Shown: positions 50,718 to 59,264 of the stretch, piece by piece
Position numbering within the stretch: the first letter of the stretch is position 1
Layout: each line of letters begins with the position of its first letter
Source: Thermoactinospora rubra
Lineage (GTDB): Bacteria > Actinomycetota > Actinomycetes > Streptosporangiales > Streptosporangiaceae
Reading direction: 5' to 3'
Length of the DNA: 64,000 nt
Assembly: GCF_002093975.1 (NCBI RefSeq)
Contig: NZ_KZ084334.1
Span: forward strand, 1-64,000
Notes under the pieces: generated by a model
Told to the model about the DNA's origin: nothing
The model's input: the letters and a program-made list of their open reading frames with translations, nothing else
Database searches by the model: none
Translations under genes and position numbers: made by a program

Positions 50718-51308
50718 TCAGCGGGACTGCAGGGCGTCCAGCGCGACGGCCTGGGCGACGGCCAGACGCCAGTCGAGCCGCCGATCGAAGATCTCCAGCA
50801 CGTACGAGTCGCGCACGCGCATCTTCTTCGTCAACGCCAGCACCCGGCTGCCGTCGGGAGCGTGGAAGTCGAAGTGGTACGGGATGAAGAACGGGATCGC
50901 GTCCACCACCGGCATCAGGTCCCACAGCCGGCGGACGATCGCCACGCTCATGCCGCGTTCGGACCCGACCATGCCTTCGAGGGCGGGCTGGTCGAGATGC
51001 CGGGTGGAACGCAGCAGCAAGCGGGCGAAGTCCTTGCGGAACGACCCGATGGGCACGCCGGACCGGTCGAGGACGTCGTAGGCGGCGCCAAGGTCGACGA
51101 GCTGACGGGCCTTGAAGGAGAACAGCGGCGTCCGGCGGTCCTCATCGGCGTAGAAGCGGACCTGTTCCTTCAACGCCATCCGCTTGTGCCGGGCGACGGC
51201 GACGAGCGGCCCCTCCTTGCCGTCTGCCTGCACGGCGTGGACGGCGTAGCGGTTGACCATGGGTGTGATCCGCTGGCGTACTCGGAAGATCGAATTGAGG
51301 GTGTTCAT
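50718..51308 (-). CDS. LURP-one-related (tubby-like) protein
   Basis: A 196-residue protein of the LOR family, a tubby-like beta-barrel with a central helix. Diagnostic segments: YAVHAVQADGKEGPLVAVAR, KEQVRFYADEDRRTPLFSFK, YDVLDRSGVPIGSFRKDFAR, ALTKKMRVRDSYVLEIFDRR and the central C-terminal helix LAVAQAVALDALQ. In actinomycetes such proteins are intracellular and of unknown role, possibly lipid-binding. ATG 51308 follows AAGGAAAGAAACC. It lies 29 bp after the lipoprotein peptidase gene in the same direction, so it may belong to that operon. Confidence 0.8.
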   Translation of the reverse strand: MNTLNSIFRVRQRITPMVNRYAVHAVQADGKEGPLVAVARHKRMALKEQVRFYADEDRRTPLFSFKARQLVDLGAAYDVLDRSGVPIGSFRKDFARLLLRSTRHLDQPALEGMVGSERGMSVAIVRRLWDLMPVVDAIPFFIPYHFDFHAPDGSRVLALTKKMRVRDSYVLEIFDRRLDWRLAVAQAVALDALQSR

Positions 51309-51337
51309 AGGTTTCTTTCCTTGATCTGGGGCCGGGG

Positions 51338-52870
51338 TCACCGGCACCGCTTGCCGTCCGCGGGCGGGCGGCCGTCGATGAGGTAGGTGTCGACCGCGTC
51401 GTTGACGCACGCGCTGCCGTCCATGCCGTAGGCGCCGTGGCCGTCGCCGTCGTAGGCGAGCAGCACCCCGGAGGAAAGCTGGCCCGCCAGCCCCTGCGCC
51501 CACCGGTACGGCGTGGCCGGATCCTTGGTCACACCGACGACCAGGATCGGGGCGGCCCCCGGCGCGGTGATCGTATGCGGTTTGCCGACCGGCTTGACCG
51601 GCCAGTACGCGCACTGCAGATCGAACCAGGCGGTCTCCTCTCCGAAGATGGGCGCCACCTTGCCCAGCTCCGGCTGCAGCGCCTGGGCCTGCGCGACCGT
51701 GGTCACGCGGGGCGGCCCGTCCAGGCAGAAGTTCGCCGTGAAGGCCTCGGCGAAGTTGCTCTCACCGTCCCCTGATCCGCCCAGGTCGAGCAGAGCCGCA
51801 CCGTCGCCGGCCATGGCCTCCTTGAAGCCGGTCCGCATCGCGGGCCAGGACTTCTTGTCGTACAGGGCTGCGCCGATGACGGCGATGGCCGTCCGCTTGT
51901 CGAGCCTGTCCGCGCCGTCTCCGGGCAGCGGCGTGCGGTCGAGGCGCTCGAGCAGCTCGGCCAGGCTGCGCTTGGCCGCCTTCGGCTCGGTGCCCAGCGG
52001 GCAGTCGGGGCGCTTCGCGCAGTCGGCGACGAAGGAGTCCAGCGCCAGTTCCCGTCCCACCGCCTGCGCGCGGAGCCCGCCCGTCGGCCACTCGCGGGGA
52101 TCGACGGCGCTGTCCAGGACCAGCCGGCCGACCCTGCCGGGGAACTGCTCTGCGTAGGAGGCGCCGAGGAAGGTGCCGTAGGAGTAGCCGAGATAGTGCA
52201 GCTTGGCGTCGCCGAGCACCCCGCGCAGGATGTCCATGTCCCTGGCGACCTCCGCGGTGGAGACATGACCGAGCAGCCTGCCCGAACCCGCCCGGCAGTG
52301 GGTGGCGAACTCCTTGAAGTGCTTCACGTAGTCGCTCGCCGTGGGCTCCGCGCTCGCGCGCGGGTTGCTCGCGGTGGGCACGTAGACGTTTCCACCGGTC
52401 GAGGACCGGCAGCTGATCGCCGCGCTCCTTCCGACGCCGCGCGGGTCGAAGCCCACGACGTCGAACCGGGCACGCAGCCGCTCGGTGAGGATCGAGCCGG
52501 AATCTTGGGCGAGGTCCAGTCCCGAGCCGCCAGGCCCGCCCGGGTTGAGCAGCAGGGAGCCGATCCGCCGGCTCTGGTCGGCGGCGCGCTTGCGGTTGAC
52601 CGCCACGGTGATCGTTTCGCCGCCCGGGTCGGCGTAGTCGAGCGGCACCCGGATGCGGCCGCACTCGAAGCCGTCATCGCAGGCCTTCCAGGTGATCTTC
52701 TGCTCGTAGAAGGGACGGAGCGCCCCGGCGTCGGCGGGGACGGACGAAGGTCTGCTGTCGGTGTGCCCGCCGGCGGCGCAACCGGCGGCGAGCAGGCCCA
52801 GCAGCACGCCTCCGGCGGCCAGCGCGCGCCGGGCCCAGGACGGTGCGTGGCCGCGTCGGGACGGCGTCAT
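51338..52870 (-). CDS. secreted alpha/beta-hydrolase lipoprotein (tripeptidyl aminopeptidase, SlpD/SlpE type)
   Basis: A 510-residue exported protease-like hydrolase. The N-terminus has arginines, a hydrophobic stretch (LAAGGVLLGLLAAGC) and a lipobox with Cys31. The peptidase S33/TAP layout follows: ITWKACDDGFECGRIRVPLD, SLLLNPGGPGGSGLDLA (oxyanion), DVVGFDPRGVGRS, the nucleophile in YLGYSYGTFLGASYAEQFP, the acid in ILVVGVTKDPATPY and the His in YDGDGHGAYG. It removes tripeptides from N-termini outside the cell. It overlaps the ABC permease gene by 4 bp (ATGA). Confidence 0.88.
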   Translation of the reverse strand: MTPSRRGHAPSWARRALAAGGVLLGLLAAGCAAGGHTDSRPSSVPADAGALRPFYEQKITWKACDDGFECGRIRVPLDYADPGGETITVAVNRKRAADQSRRIGSLLLNPGGPGGSGLDLAQDSGSILTERLRARFDVVGFDPRGVGRSAAISCRSSTGGNVYVPTASNPRASAEPTASDYVKHFKEFATHCRAGSGRLLGHVSTAEVARDMDILRGVLGDAKLHYLGYSYGTFLGASYAEQFPGRVGRLVLDSAVDPREWPTGGLRAQAVGRELALDSFVADCAKRPDCPLGTEPKAAKRSLAELLERLDRTPLPGDGADRLDKRTAIAVIGAALYDKKSWPAMRTGFKEAMAGDGAALLDLGGSGDGESNFAEAFTANFCLDGPPRVTTVAQAQALQPELGKVAPIFGEETAWFDLQCAYWPVKPVGKPHTITAPGAAPILVVGVTKDPATPYRWAQGLAGQLSSGVLLAYDGDGHGAYGMDGSACVNDAVDTYLIDGRPPADGKRCR

Positions 52871-53658
52871 GCGTCCCTCCTGTGCGTCAGATGGATCGCG
52901 AGCGCGAGCACCACGACGGTCCAGGCGCAGCACACGCCGAACCAGACCCACGCGTCATCCGAGGTCATCGTGATGAGTTCGGTCCCGCTCGGGTAGGGCA
53001 GGACCTCGTCGGCCCACTCACCGATGTGCGGGACGAGGCCGGCGAGGAACGGCAGCACGTAGACGACGCCGATACCGGCGAGGATTGCGCCCGCCGCGTG
53101 CCGTACCACCGCGCCGATGGCCATCCCGAAGACCGCCAGCACGGCCAGGTAGGGGGCGTACCCGAACAGCACCCGCAGCATCTCGGGGCCGAGGTCCCCG
53201 ATCGTCTCGCTGGAGGCGTACTGGATCCCGAACGCGGCCCAGGCCGCGACCTGCGAGGCCACGGCGACCGCCGCGGCGAGCACGAGTGCCTTGGCCAGGA
53301 GCAGGTGCCACCGTCGCGGGACGCTCATCAGCGACGTGCGGATGGTGCCCGAGCGGTACTCGCCGGTGATCGTCAGGATGCCCAGCACCAGGATGACGAG
53401 CTCGGCGAGCCCCATCCCCAGCTGGGTCGTGCTCACCAGCTCGCCCATGGTGGCCGTTTCTGCGCCATAGAGCGACATGGCCGCCGCCACGGCGAAGCCG
53501 GCGCTGGTCAGGACGGAGATCAGCGCGAAGATCGCGAGACACCAGCGGAAGGATCGGACGGAGCGGAACTTGGTCCACTCCGCGCGGACGGCGTCGCCGA
53601 AGGTGAATCTCGCGGAGTCCGGGCGAGCGGCGATCGCCGGTTGTGCCTGTGTTGTCAT
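52867..53658 (-). CDS. ABC-2 type transporter permease
   Basis: A 263-residue membrane protein. After a soluble N-terminus with DAVRAEWTKFRSVRSFRWC, spans are LAIFALISVLTSAGFAVAAA, LAELVILVLGILTITGEYRS, LLLAKALVLAAAVAVASQVA, YLAVLAVFGMAIGAVVRHA, AILAGIGVVYVLPFLAGLV and WVWFGVCCAWTVVVLALAI. TGEYRSGTIRTSL is the coupling-loop motif of this family. It pairs with the ATPase 13 bp upstream. These systems export drugs, peptides or lipids; a lipoprotein peptidase in the same operon hints at a peptide. Confidence 0.9.
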   Translation of the reverse strand: MTTQAQPAIAARPDSARFTFGDAVRAEWTKFRSVRSFRWCLAIFALISVLTSAGFAVAAAMSLYGAETATMGELVSTTQLGMGLAELVILVLGILTITGEYRSGTIRTSLMSVPRRWHLLLAKALVLAAAVAVASQVAAWAAFGIQYASSETIGDLGPEMLRVLFGYAPYLAVLAVFGMAIGAVVRHAAGAILAGIGVVYVLPFLAGLVPHIGEWADEVLPYPSGTELITMTSDDAWVWFGVCCAWTVVVLALAIHLTHRRDA

Positions 53659-53671
53659 TGACGTCTCCTTG

Positions 53672-54592
53672 TCACGCGCCGGCAGGGGCCGGGCTCGCCT
53701 GGTACTCGACGCTGTCGTGGGTCAGCTTCATGAACACGGCCTCCAGCGAGTCGGTCCGCGTCCAGAGCTCGTGGAGGGCCGCCCCCGCCGCCAGGGCGAG
53801 GTCGCCGACGCGGTCGGAGGGCAGTCCGCTCACCGTGAGCGAGCCGTCCGGCTCCGCGCTCACCTGGGCTCCCGCCTCCTCCAGGGCGGGAGCGAGCGTG
53901 GTCGCGTGCGGGGTGCGCAGCCGAACCGTCCGCAGGGAGTTGGCGGCGACGAAGTCCTTCAGGGACGCGTCGGCGATGAGCCGTCCCTGGCCGATCACGA
54001 CGACGTGGTCGGCGGTGCCCTGCATCTCGTTCATGAGGTGGCTGGAGGCGAACACGACCCGCCCCTGCGCGGCGAGCGACTTCATGAGCGTGCGGACCCA
54101 CAGGATCCCCTCGGGGTCCAGCCCGTTCATCGGCTCGTCGAGCATGAGGATCCCCGGATCGCCGAGCATGGCGCCAGCGATGCCCAGGCGCTGCCTCATC
54201 CCGAGGGAGAAGGCGCCGACGCGCTTACCGGCCACGGCCGACAGGCCCACCAGGCCGAGGACCTCCTCCACCCGGGCGCGCGGGATGCCGTTGGCCTGGG
54301 CCATCCACAGCAGGTGGTGGAAGGCGGACCGGCCGGGGTGGACGGCGTCGGCGTCCAAGAGCGCGCCGATCTCGCGCAGCGGATGGCGCAGCTTGCGGTA
54401 CGGCTTGCCGTTCACCGTGACCGAGCCGCGCGTCGGGCGGTCCAAGCCCATGATCATGCGCATGGTCGTGGACTTGCCCGAGCCGTTGGGCCCGAGGAAC
54501 CCGGTGACCCTTCCCGGCTCGACGGCGATGGACAGGTCGTCCACCGCCACGGTCTTGCGGAACCGTTTGGTCAGCCGCTGTGTCTGTATCAT
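53672..54592 (-). CDS. ABC transporter ATPase (drug/antibiotic export type)
   Basis: A 306-residue ATPase. Walker A is LGPNGSGKSTTMRMIMGLD, the signature is FSLGMRQRLGIAGAMLGDPG, Walker B is ILMLDEPMNGLDP and the switch histidine is in VVFASSHLMNEMQ. A C-terminal regulatory domain (~215-306) follows, ending HDSVEYQASPAPAGA. It is the first gene of the ATPase-permease-peptidase operon, with GGGAGAGCAG upstream of ATG 54592. The 3' end of the gene resembles in type the decayed ATPase remnant at 927. Confidence 0.93.
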   Translation of the reverse strand: MIQTQRLTKRFRKTVAVDDLSIAVEPGRVTGFLGPNGSGKSTTMRMIMGLDRPTRGSVTVNGKPYRKLRHPLREIGALLDADAVHPGRSAFHHLLWMAQANGIPRARVEEVLGLVGLSAVAGKRVGAFSLGMRQRLGIAGAMLGDPGILMLDEPMNGLDPEGILWVRTLMKSLAAQGRVVFASSHLMNEMQGTADHVVVIGQGRLIADASLKDFVAANSLRTVRLRTPHATTLAPALEEAGAQVSAEPDGSLTVSGLPSDRVGDLALAAGAALHELWTRTDSLEAVFMKLTHDSVEYQASPAPAGA

Positions 54593-54688
54593 CTGCTCTC
54601 CCTGGTGCGGCGCTCCCTGGCGGGGTGCGCAACGAGCACCAAAGGTGACAAATCAGACTTTCACTGCGGTTGTGACCCAATTAACACG

Positions 54689-54726
54689 ACGGCCTGACGC
54701 GGCGACTCGCACCGCGTCAGGCCGTC
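54689..54726 (-). terminator. strong hairpin after the GH87 gene
   Basis: GACGGCCTGACGCGG (54689-54703) pairs perfectly with CCGCGTCAGGCCGTC (54712-54726), a 15-bp stem with an 8-base loop, 30 bp beyond the GH87 stop. No strong T run. Confidence 0.7.
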
Positions 54727-54758
54727 AGCGCCCCCTCAGCGCCCCCTCAGCGGCGCCT
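54726..54758. repeat. 11-bp tandem repeat, three copies at the GH87 3' end
   Basis: CAGCGCCCCCT at 54726 and 54737 and CAGCGGCGCCT at 54748 lie between the terminator hairpin and the GH87 stop codon. Confidence 0.85.
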
Positions 54759-56734
54759 CACCACGGCGAGGGCGGCGGCGGGGTGACGACCGGCGGGCGG
54801 TCGTCGCAGGTGACGGTGTTCGGCAGCATCCACGGGGCGAGCCAGCCGCCGTCGTTGCCGCCGCGGTCGAGGAGCGTGAACTCCGAGCCCGTGGGCGGGA
54901 AGCCGAAGGAGCCGCAGTTGTTGACGCCGACCGCCCCCACGTTGCGGGCGTCCACGTTCTCGAACGACGCCGACCCCTTCACGCGGGCGCTGACCACCGA
55001 GGTGCCGGTGCCGTCGACGCGGATGTCCCTGAACGCCACGTGCGGGATGGAGTACAGGTCCTTCACCGACCACTCGCTCACCAGCATGATCGCGTTGTAG
55101 GTGTTGTCGAGGTAGTGGTCGCCCACGACCTGGACGTCGGCCTCGATGCTGCGGTCGAGCGCGTAGAACCAGATCGCGCCCAGCCCGATCTTCCAGTTCA
55201 GCTCGAACGTCCCGGCCCGGACCACGGTGTTGTCCCGGAACAGCAGCTCGCCGGCGAACGGCTCGGCGCCGAAGCGCGCGCCGGCGTGCAGGCCGCTGCC
55301 CTCGCGCACCGGGTCGGCGACGAGGTTGCCCGAGACGGTGTTGTCCGTCCCGCCGTAGATCGCGATGCCGTTGGCGAGGGAGGGCGACTGGACGGTGTTG
55401 CGCGTGAAGACGTTGCGCGCGTCGGCGGTCTTCTCCGACCACATGGCCAGCCCGTCGTCGCCGGTGTTGCGGACGAAGTTGCCCGACACGACCGAGCCGG
55501 TGACGCCGGTGTGGAAGTTCAGCGCGTCGGCGATCTGGTCCACGATGACGTTGTCGCGCACCGTCAGGCCGGACATCGGCCCGTCGAACCACATGCCGAC
55601 CTTGGTGTGCCGGATGTGCAGGCCTTCGATGGTCGAGTCGCTCATCGCCCCGCCGATGCCGTTGACCTGGTCGGTGTCGATGCGCTCGCGCACGTCGCCC
55701 TCGATGGCGAAGCCCGACAGGTGGACGTTGCGGCTGCCGCCCTCGGCGGCGGGCCTGCCGTAGAAGCCGACGCCGGTGTGGACCGAGCCGTCCGGGGCGG
55801 GCGTGTCGAGGGCGACCTCGCGACCCTTGATGATCGTGTACCAGCTGCCCGCGCCCTCGATGGTCACGTCGTCGACGATGATGTGCCGGTTGACCTGGTA
55901 GGTCCCGGGCGGGAGGTACACCGGCAGCCTCTTGCGCTTGGCGAAGGCGATGGCCCGCTCCAGGGCGCGGGCGGAGTCGCGGCGGCCGGTCGGGTCGGCG
56001 CCGAAGGCCAGGACGTTCGCCGCCGCGAGCCGGATCCTGGGCGGGCCGACCAGCTCGGAGTCCAGCAGGTCGATGACCGTCCAGGCCGCGTTGCCGCCCG
56101 CGGGGACGGTGAGCCGCACCTTGTCGCCCGCCCGGTAGGTACGGCCGAGCAGCAGCCGCTGCTCGTCGTAGAAGTGCATCGGGCGGAACGGCTTGGCGAT
56201 GCTCACCCCGGGCGTGGAGGCGGGCACGCACGAGCACTCGGTGATCCACCAGTTGGGGTGCAGCAGGTCGGCCTGCGGGTCGTTGGTGAAGGGGTACTGG
56301 TTGTACAGCCAGGAGTACTGGGAGGTGAGCGTCATCGTCTTGCGGCCGCCGCCGTTGACGGTGACCTCGAGCGGCGCGGTGATGCCGCCCCCGCGCGGGG
56401 CGTCGGGGATGCTGTAGCGGACGGTGATCGCGTTCGCCGCGCTCGGCAGCGTGAACTCCACGTACTGGCCGGGCGTGAGCCGGACCGCCGAGCGGCCGGA
56501 CGCCTCGGCGGGCAGCGTGTAGGGCGTCCGGTCGGGGCCGATGACGGTGCCGGTGGTGACCGCGTTCTCCGCCTCCTGCTCCAGGAAGGGCACCTCGGCC
56601 CCGCGGCCGGCGACCAGCGCGGGGTCGAGCGCGGCCCGCGTGACGACGGGCGCCGCGGCGGGCTGGGCCAGCGCGGGCGTGCCGGAGACGGCCAGCATGA
56701 CCGCCGTGACCAAGGCCGGGAGTGCTCGGGACAT
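54758..56734 (-). CDS. exported GH87-like alpha-1,3-glucanase (beta-helix)
   Basis: A 658-residue exported protein. Signal peptide MSRALPALVTAVMLAVSGTP then ALA-Q cleavage near 23. A CBM35-like domain (~50-230: FLEQEAENAVTTG, GQYVEFTLPSAANAITVRYS) precedes a right-handed beta-helix (~236-600) starting ANVLAFGADPTGRRDSARAL. The GH87 catalytic aspartates fit Asp403 in QIADALNFHTG and Asp426-Asp427 in RNTGDDGLAMWSE. GH87 enzymes hydrolyse alpha-1,3-glucan (mutan, fungal wall) or mycodextran. It is the last gene of an operon with an importer and GH13 glucosidase, which fits import and hydrolysis of the released oligosaccharides. Confidence 0.75.
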   Translation of the reverse strand: MSRALPALVTAVMLAVSGTPALAQPAAAPVVTRAALDPALVAGRGAEVPFLEQEAENAVTTGTVIGPDRTPYTLPAEASGRSAVRLTPGQYVEFTLPSAANAITVRYSIPDAPRGGGITAPLEVTVNGGGRKTMTLTSQYSWLYNQYPFTNDPQADLLHPNWWITECSCVPASTPGVSIAKPFRPMHFYDEQRLLLGRTYRAGDKVRLTVPAGGNAAWTVIDLLDSELVGPPRIRLAAANVLAFGADPTGRRDSARALERAIAFAKRKRLPVYLPPGTYQVNRHIIVDDVTIEGAGSWYTIIKGREVALDTPAPDGSVHTGVGFYGRPAAEGGSRNVHLSGFAIEGDVRERIDTDQVNGIGGAMSDSTIEGLHIRHTKVGMWFDGPMSGLTVRDNVIVDQIADALNFHTGVTGSVVSGNFVRNTGDDGLAMWSEKTADARNVFTRNTVQSPSLANGIAIYGGTDNTVSGNLVADPVREGSGLHAGARFGAEPFAGELLFRDNTVVRAGTFELNWKIGLGAIWFYALDRSIEADVQVVGDHYLDNTYNAIMLVSEWSVKDLYSIPHVAFRDIRVDGTGTSVVSARVKGSASFENVDARNVGAVGVNNCGSFGFPPTGSEFTLLDRGGNDGGWLAPWMLPNTVTCDDRPPVVTPPPPSPW

Positions 56735-56746
56735 GGGCGAGACCTT

Positions 56747-58267
56747 TCAGACGAGCCAGACGGCGGTGTCGGGAGGCAGGCGCTCGCCGTCCAGCGGGCC
56801 GCTGGCCAGCAGCACCCGCTCGTGCGGCGGCAGCCGTACGGGATCGGAGCCGAGGTTGACCACGCAGGTCAGCCCCGACTCGCGGGCGAAGGCCAGCACC
56901 TCGGCGGGAGAGTCCAGCCAGGTCAGCGTGCCGTCGCCGAGCAGGTCGCGGCGCAGGCGCAGGGCCTTGCGGTAGAGGGTGAGCATGGAGCCGAGGTCCT
57001 CGCGCTGCGCCTCCACGGTGAGCTTGCGCCACTCCTCCGGCTGGGGCAGCCACGGCGTGCCGGTGCTGAAGCCGAACGGCGGCTCCTCCCCCGACCAGGG
57101 GATCGGCACCCGGCAGCCGTCGCGCCCCGGGACCGTGTGCCCCGAGCGCCGCCACATCGGGTCCTGGCGCAGCTCGCCGGGGATGTCCTCGACCTCGGGC
57201 AGGCCGAGCTCCTCGCCCTGGTAGACGTAGACGCCGCCGGGCAGCGCCATCGCCAGCAGGGCGGCGGCGCGGGCGCGGCGGTAGCCCAGTTCGAGGTCGG
57301 AGTGGACGCCGTCGCGGCGGTCGGCGTGGTCCCAGGAGGTGTCGGCCCTGCCGTACCGGGTGACGACGCGGGCCACGTCGTGGTTGGACAGCACCCACGT
57401 GGGCGGCGCGCCCAGCGGCGCGTGGGTGGCGATCGTCCGCCGGATGCAGGCGCGCAGCGCCGCGGGCTCCCACGGGCAGGCCAGGAAGTCGAAGTTGAAG
57501 GCGGTGTGCAGCTCGTCGGGCCGCAGGTAGCGGGCCAGGCGCTCCTGGTCGGGCAGCCACACCTCGCCGACCAGCATGCGGCCGGGGTAGGAGTCGGCGA
57601 CGCGCCGCCAGCCGCGGTAGATGTCGTGGACGCCGTCCAGGTCCTCGAAGGCGGACTCGGACTTGACCAGCAGCGCCGCCGAGTCGACGCGGACCCCGTC
57701 CACGCCCCGGTCGAACCAGAAGCGCAGCACGTCCTCGAACTCGGCGCGCACCTCCGGGTTGTCCCAGTTGAAGTCGGGCTGGGCGGGGTCGAACAGGTGC
57801 AGGTACCACTGCCCGTCCTCGACCTGGGTCCACGCGGGCCCGCCGAAGATGGACTGCCAGTCGTTGGGCGGGCCGCCGTCGGCGGAGTCGCGGAACCAGA
57901 ACCGGTCCCGCCCGATCCCCCGCAGCGCCTCCTGGAACCACGCGCTCGCCACGGAGGAGTGGTTCGGCACGACGTCGACGATCACCCTGATGCCGGCCTC
58001 GTGCGCCTCCCGGATGAACTGCTCCGCCTCCGCCAGGGTGCCGAAATCCGGGTGGATGTCGCGGTAGTCGGCCACGTCGTAGCCGCCGTCGGCCATCGGC
58101 GAGGGGTACCAGGGGTTGAGCCAGACCGCGTCGACCCCCAGGTCCCGCAGGTACGGCAGGCGGGAGCGCAGCCCGGCCAGGTCGCCGATCCCGTCGCCGT
58201 TGCCGTCGGCGAAGCTGCGAAGGTAGACCTGGTAGATCGCGGCTCCCCGCCACCACGTCTCGGGCAT
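56747..58267 (-). CDS. GH13 alpha-glucosidase
   Basis: A 506-residue cytoplasmic alpha-glucosidase of the oligo-1,6-glucosidase group. The four conserved regions are present: VIVDVVPNHSS, GVDGVRVDSAALL (nucleophile Asp), MLVGEVWLPD (acid Glu) and WVLSNHDVARVVTRYG (stabilising Asp). The N-terminus WWRGAAIYQVYLRSFADGNG is typical. ATG 58267 has AGGAG upstream; GTG 58276 would sit too close to it. Genes on either side encode the importer and GH87, so it probably degrades imported nigero-type alpha-glucosides to glucose. Confidence 0.92.
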   Translation of the reverse strand: MPETWWRGAAIYQVYLRSFADGNGDGIGDLAGLRSRLPYLRDLGVDAVWLNPWYPSPMADGGYDVADYRDIHPDFGTLAEAEQFIREAHEAGIRVIVDVVPNHSSVASAWFQEALRGIGRDRFWFRDSADGGPPNDWQSIFGGPAWTQVEDGQWYLHLFDPAQPDFNWDNPEVRAEFEDVLRFWFDRGVDGVRVDSAALLVKSESAFEDLDGVHDIYRGWRRVADSYPGRMLVGEVWLPDQERLARYLRPDELHTAFNFDFLACPWEPAALRACIRRTIATHAPLGAPPTWVLSNHDVARVVTRYGRADTSWDHADRRDGVHSDLELGYRRARAAALLAMALPGGVYVYQGEELGLPEVEDIPGELRQDPMWRRSGHTVPGRDGCRVPIPWSGEEPPFGFSTGTPWLPQPEEWRKLTVEAQREDLGSMLTLYRKALRLRRDLLGDGTLTWLDSPAEVLAFARESGLTCVVNLGSDPVRLPPHERVLLASGPLDGERLPPDTAVWLV

Positions 58268-58298
58268 GCTGAACACAACTCCTCGCGTATGAGCAGGC

Positions 58299-59264
58299 TC
58301 AGCCCTTGAGGCTGCCTGCGGTGAGACCGGCCATGATGTGCCGCTGGAAGATGAAGAACACGATGATCGTCGGGATGCCGGCGATGACGAGCGCGGCGAT
58401 GAGCACGTTCTGCGGCATCTGGCTGGACAGCGAGGCGATGCCGATGCTCACCGACATCTTCTCCGGGTCCTGCAGCACCAGCAGCGGCCAGACGAAGTCC
58501 CGCCAGACGTTGACGACGGTCAGGATGGACACCACGCCGAGGATCGGCCGGGACACGGGGATCACCACGGACCACAGGATGCGGCCGGGCGAGGCGCCGT
58601 CGATCTCGGCGGCCTCCAGCAGCTCACGCGGGATGGAGTCGAAGAAGCGCTTGAGCAGGAAGATGTTGAAGCCGTTGGCCGCGGCCGGCAGCCAGATCGC
58701 CCACGGCGTGTTGAGCAGGTCCCAGCCGAAGATCGGCAGGTCCTTGACCGTCAGGTAGGCCGGCAGCATGATCACCATGGGCGGGATCATGAGGGTGGCC
58801 AGCATCATGCCCAGCACGAGCTTGCCGAGGACCGGGCGCAGCTTGGACAGCGCGTAGGCCGCCGTCACGTCGACGGTGAGCGTGAACAGCCACGCGCCGC
58901 CGGCGTACAGGGCGGTGTTGCCCATCAGCAGCTTCAGGTCCATCAGCTCCCACGCCTCGGCGAAGGCCTCCAGGCTGAAGCGGGAGGGCAGGAACGTGGG
59001 CGGGATCGCGACGAGCTCCTCGGTGCTCTTCATCGCCCCGGTGACCATCCAGTACAGGGGGAAGACGAAGGCCGCGGTGAAGGAGGCCACCACCAGCGTG
59101 AGCACCAGCCAGTAGACGCGGCGTCCCCACGGCGAGTTGAGCTGGTGGGGCGAGACGACCGTGCGGTGGCCGGCGGGGATGTGCCCGCGGGGGCGCCTGG
59201 TCCCGCGGTGGGCGGCGGGCCGGCGCTCGGCCGTCGCGGGAGGAGCGGTGAGGTTCGCCGTCAC
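58299..59264 (-). CDS. ABC sugar transporter permease (MalG type)
   Basis: A 321-residue membrane permease with a long basic N-terminus and six spans starting VYWLVLTLVVASFTAAFVFP. The EAA loop is IPRELLEAAEIDGASPGRIL, and the C-terminus HIMAGLTAGSLKG is the MalG hallmark. GTG 59264 overlaps the stop of the partner permease by 4 bp (GTGA) and has GAGGGAGGACC upstream. It works with the permease at 59261 and the lipoprotein at 60225. Confidence 0.92.
   Translation of the reverse strand: MTANLTAPPATAERRPAAHRGTRRPRGHIPAGHRTVVSPHQLNSPWGRRVYWLVLTLVVASFTAAFVFPLYWMVTGAMKSTEELVAIPPTFLPSRFSLEAFAEAWELMDLKLLMGNTALYAGGAWLFTLTVDVTAAYALSKLRPVLGKLVLGMMLATLMIPPMVIMLPAYLTVKDLPIFGWDLLNTPWAIWLPAAANGFNIFLLKRFFDSIPRELLEAAEIDGASPGRILWSVVIPVSRPILGVVSILTVVNVWRDFVWPLLVLQDPEKMSVSIGIASLSSQMPQNVLIAALVIAGIPTIIVFFIFQRHIMAGLTAGSLKG

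Noticed and set aside
55040-58309. A 1089-codon forward open frame
   Set aside because: It covers GH87 and GH13 genes on the other strand, both with full catalytic motifs; it reads as low-complexity Val/Gly/Arg/His sequence.
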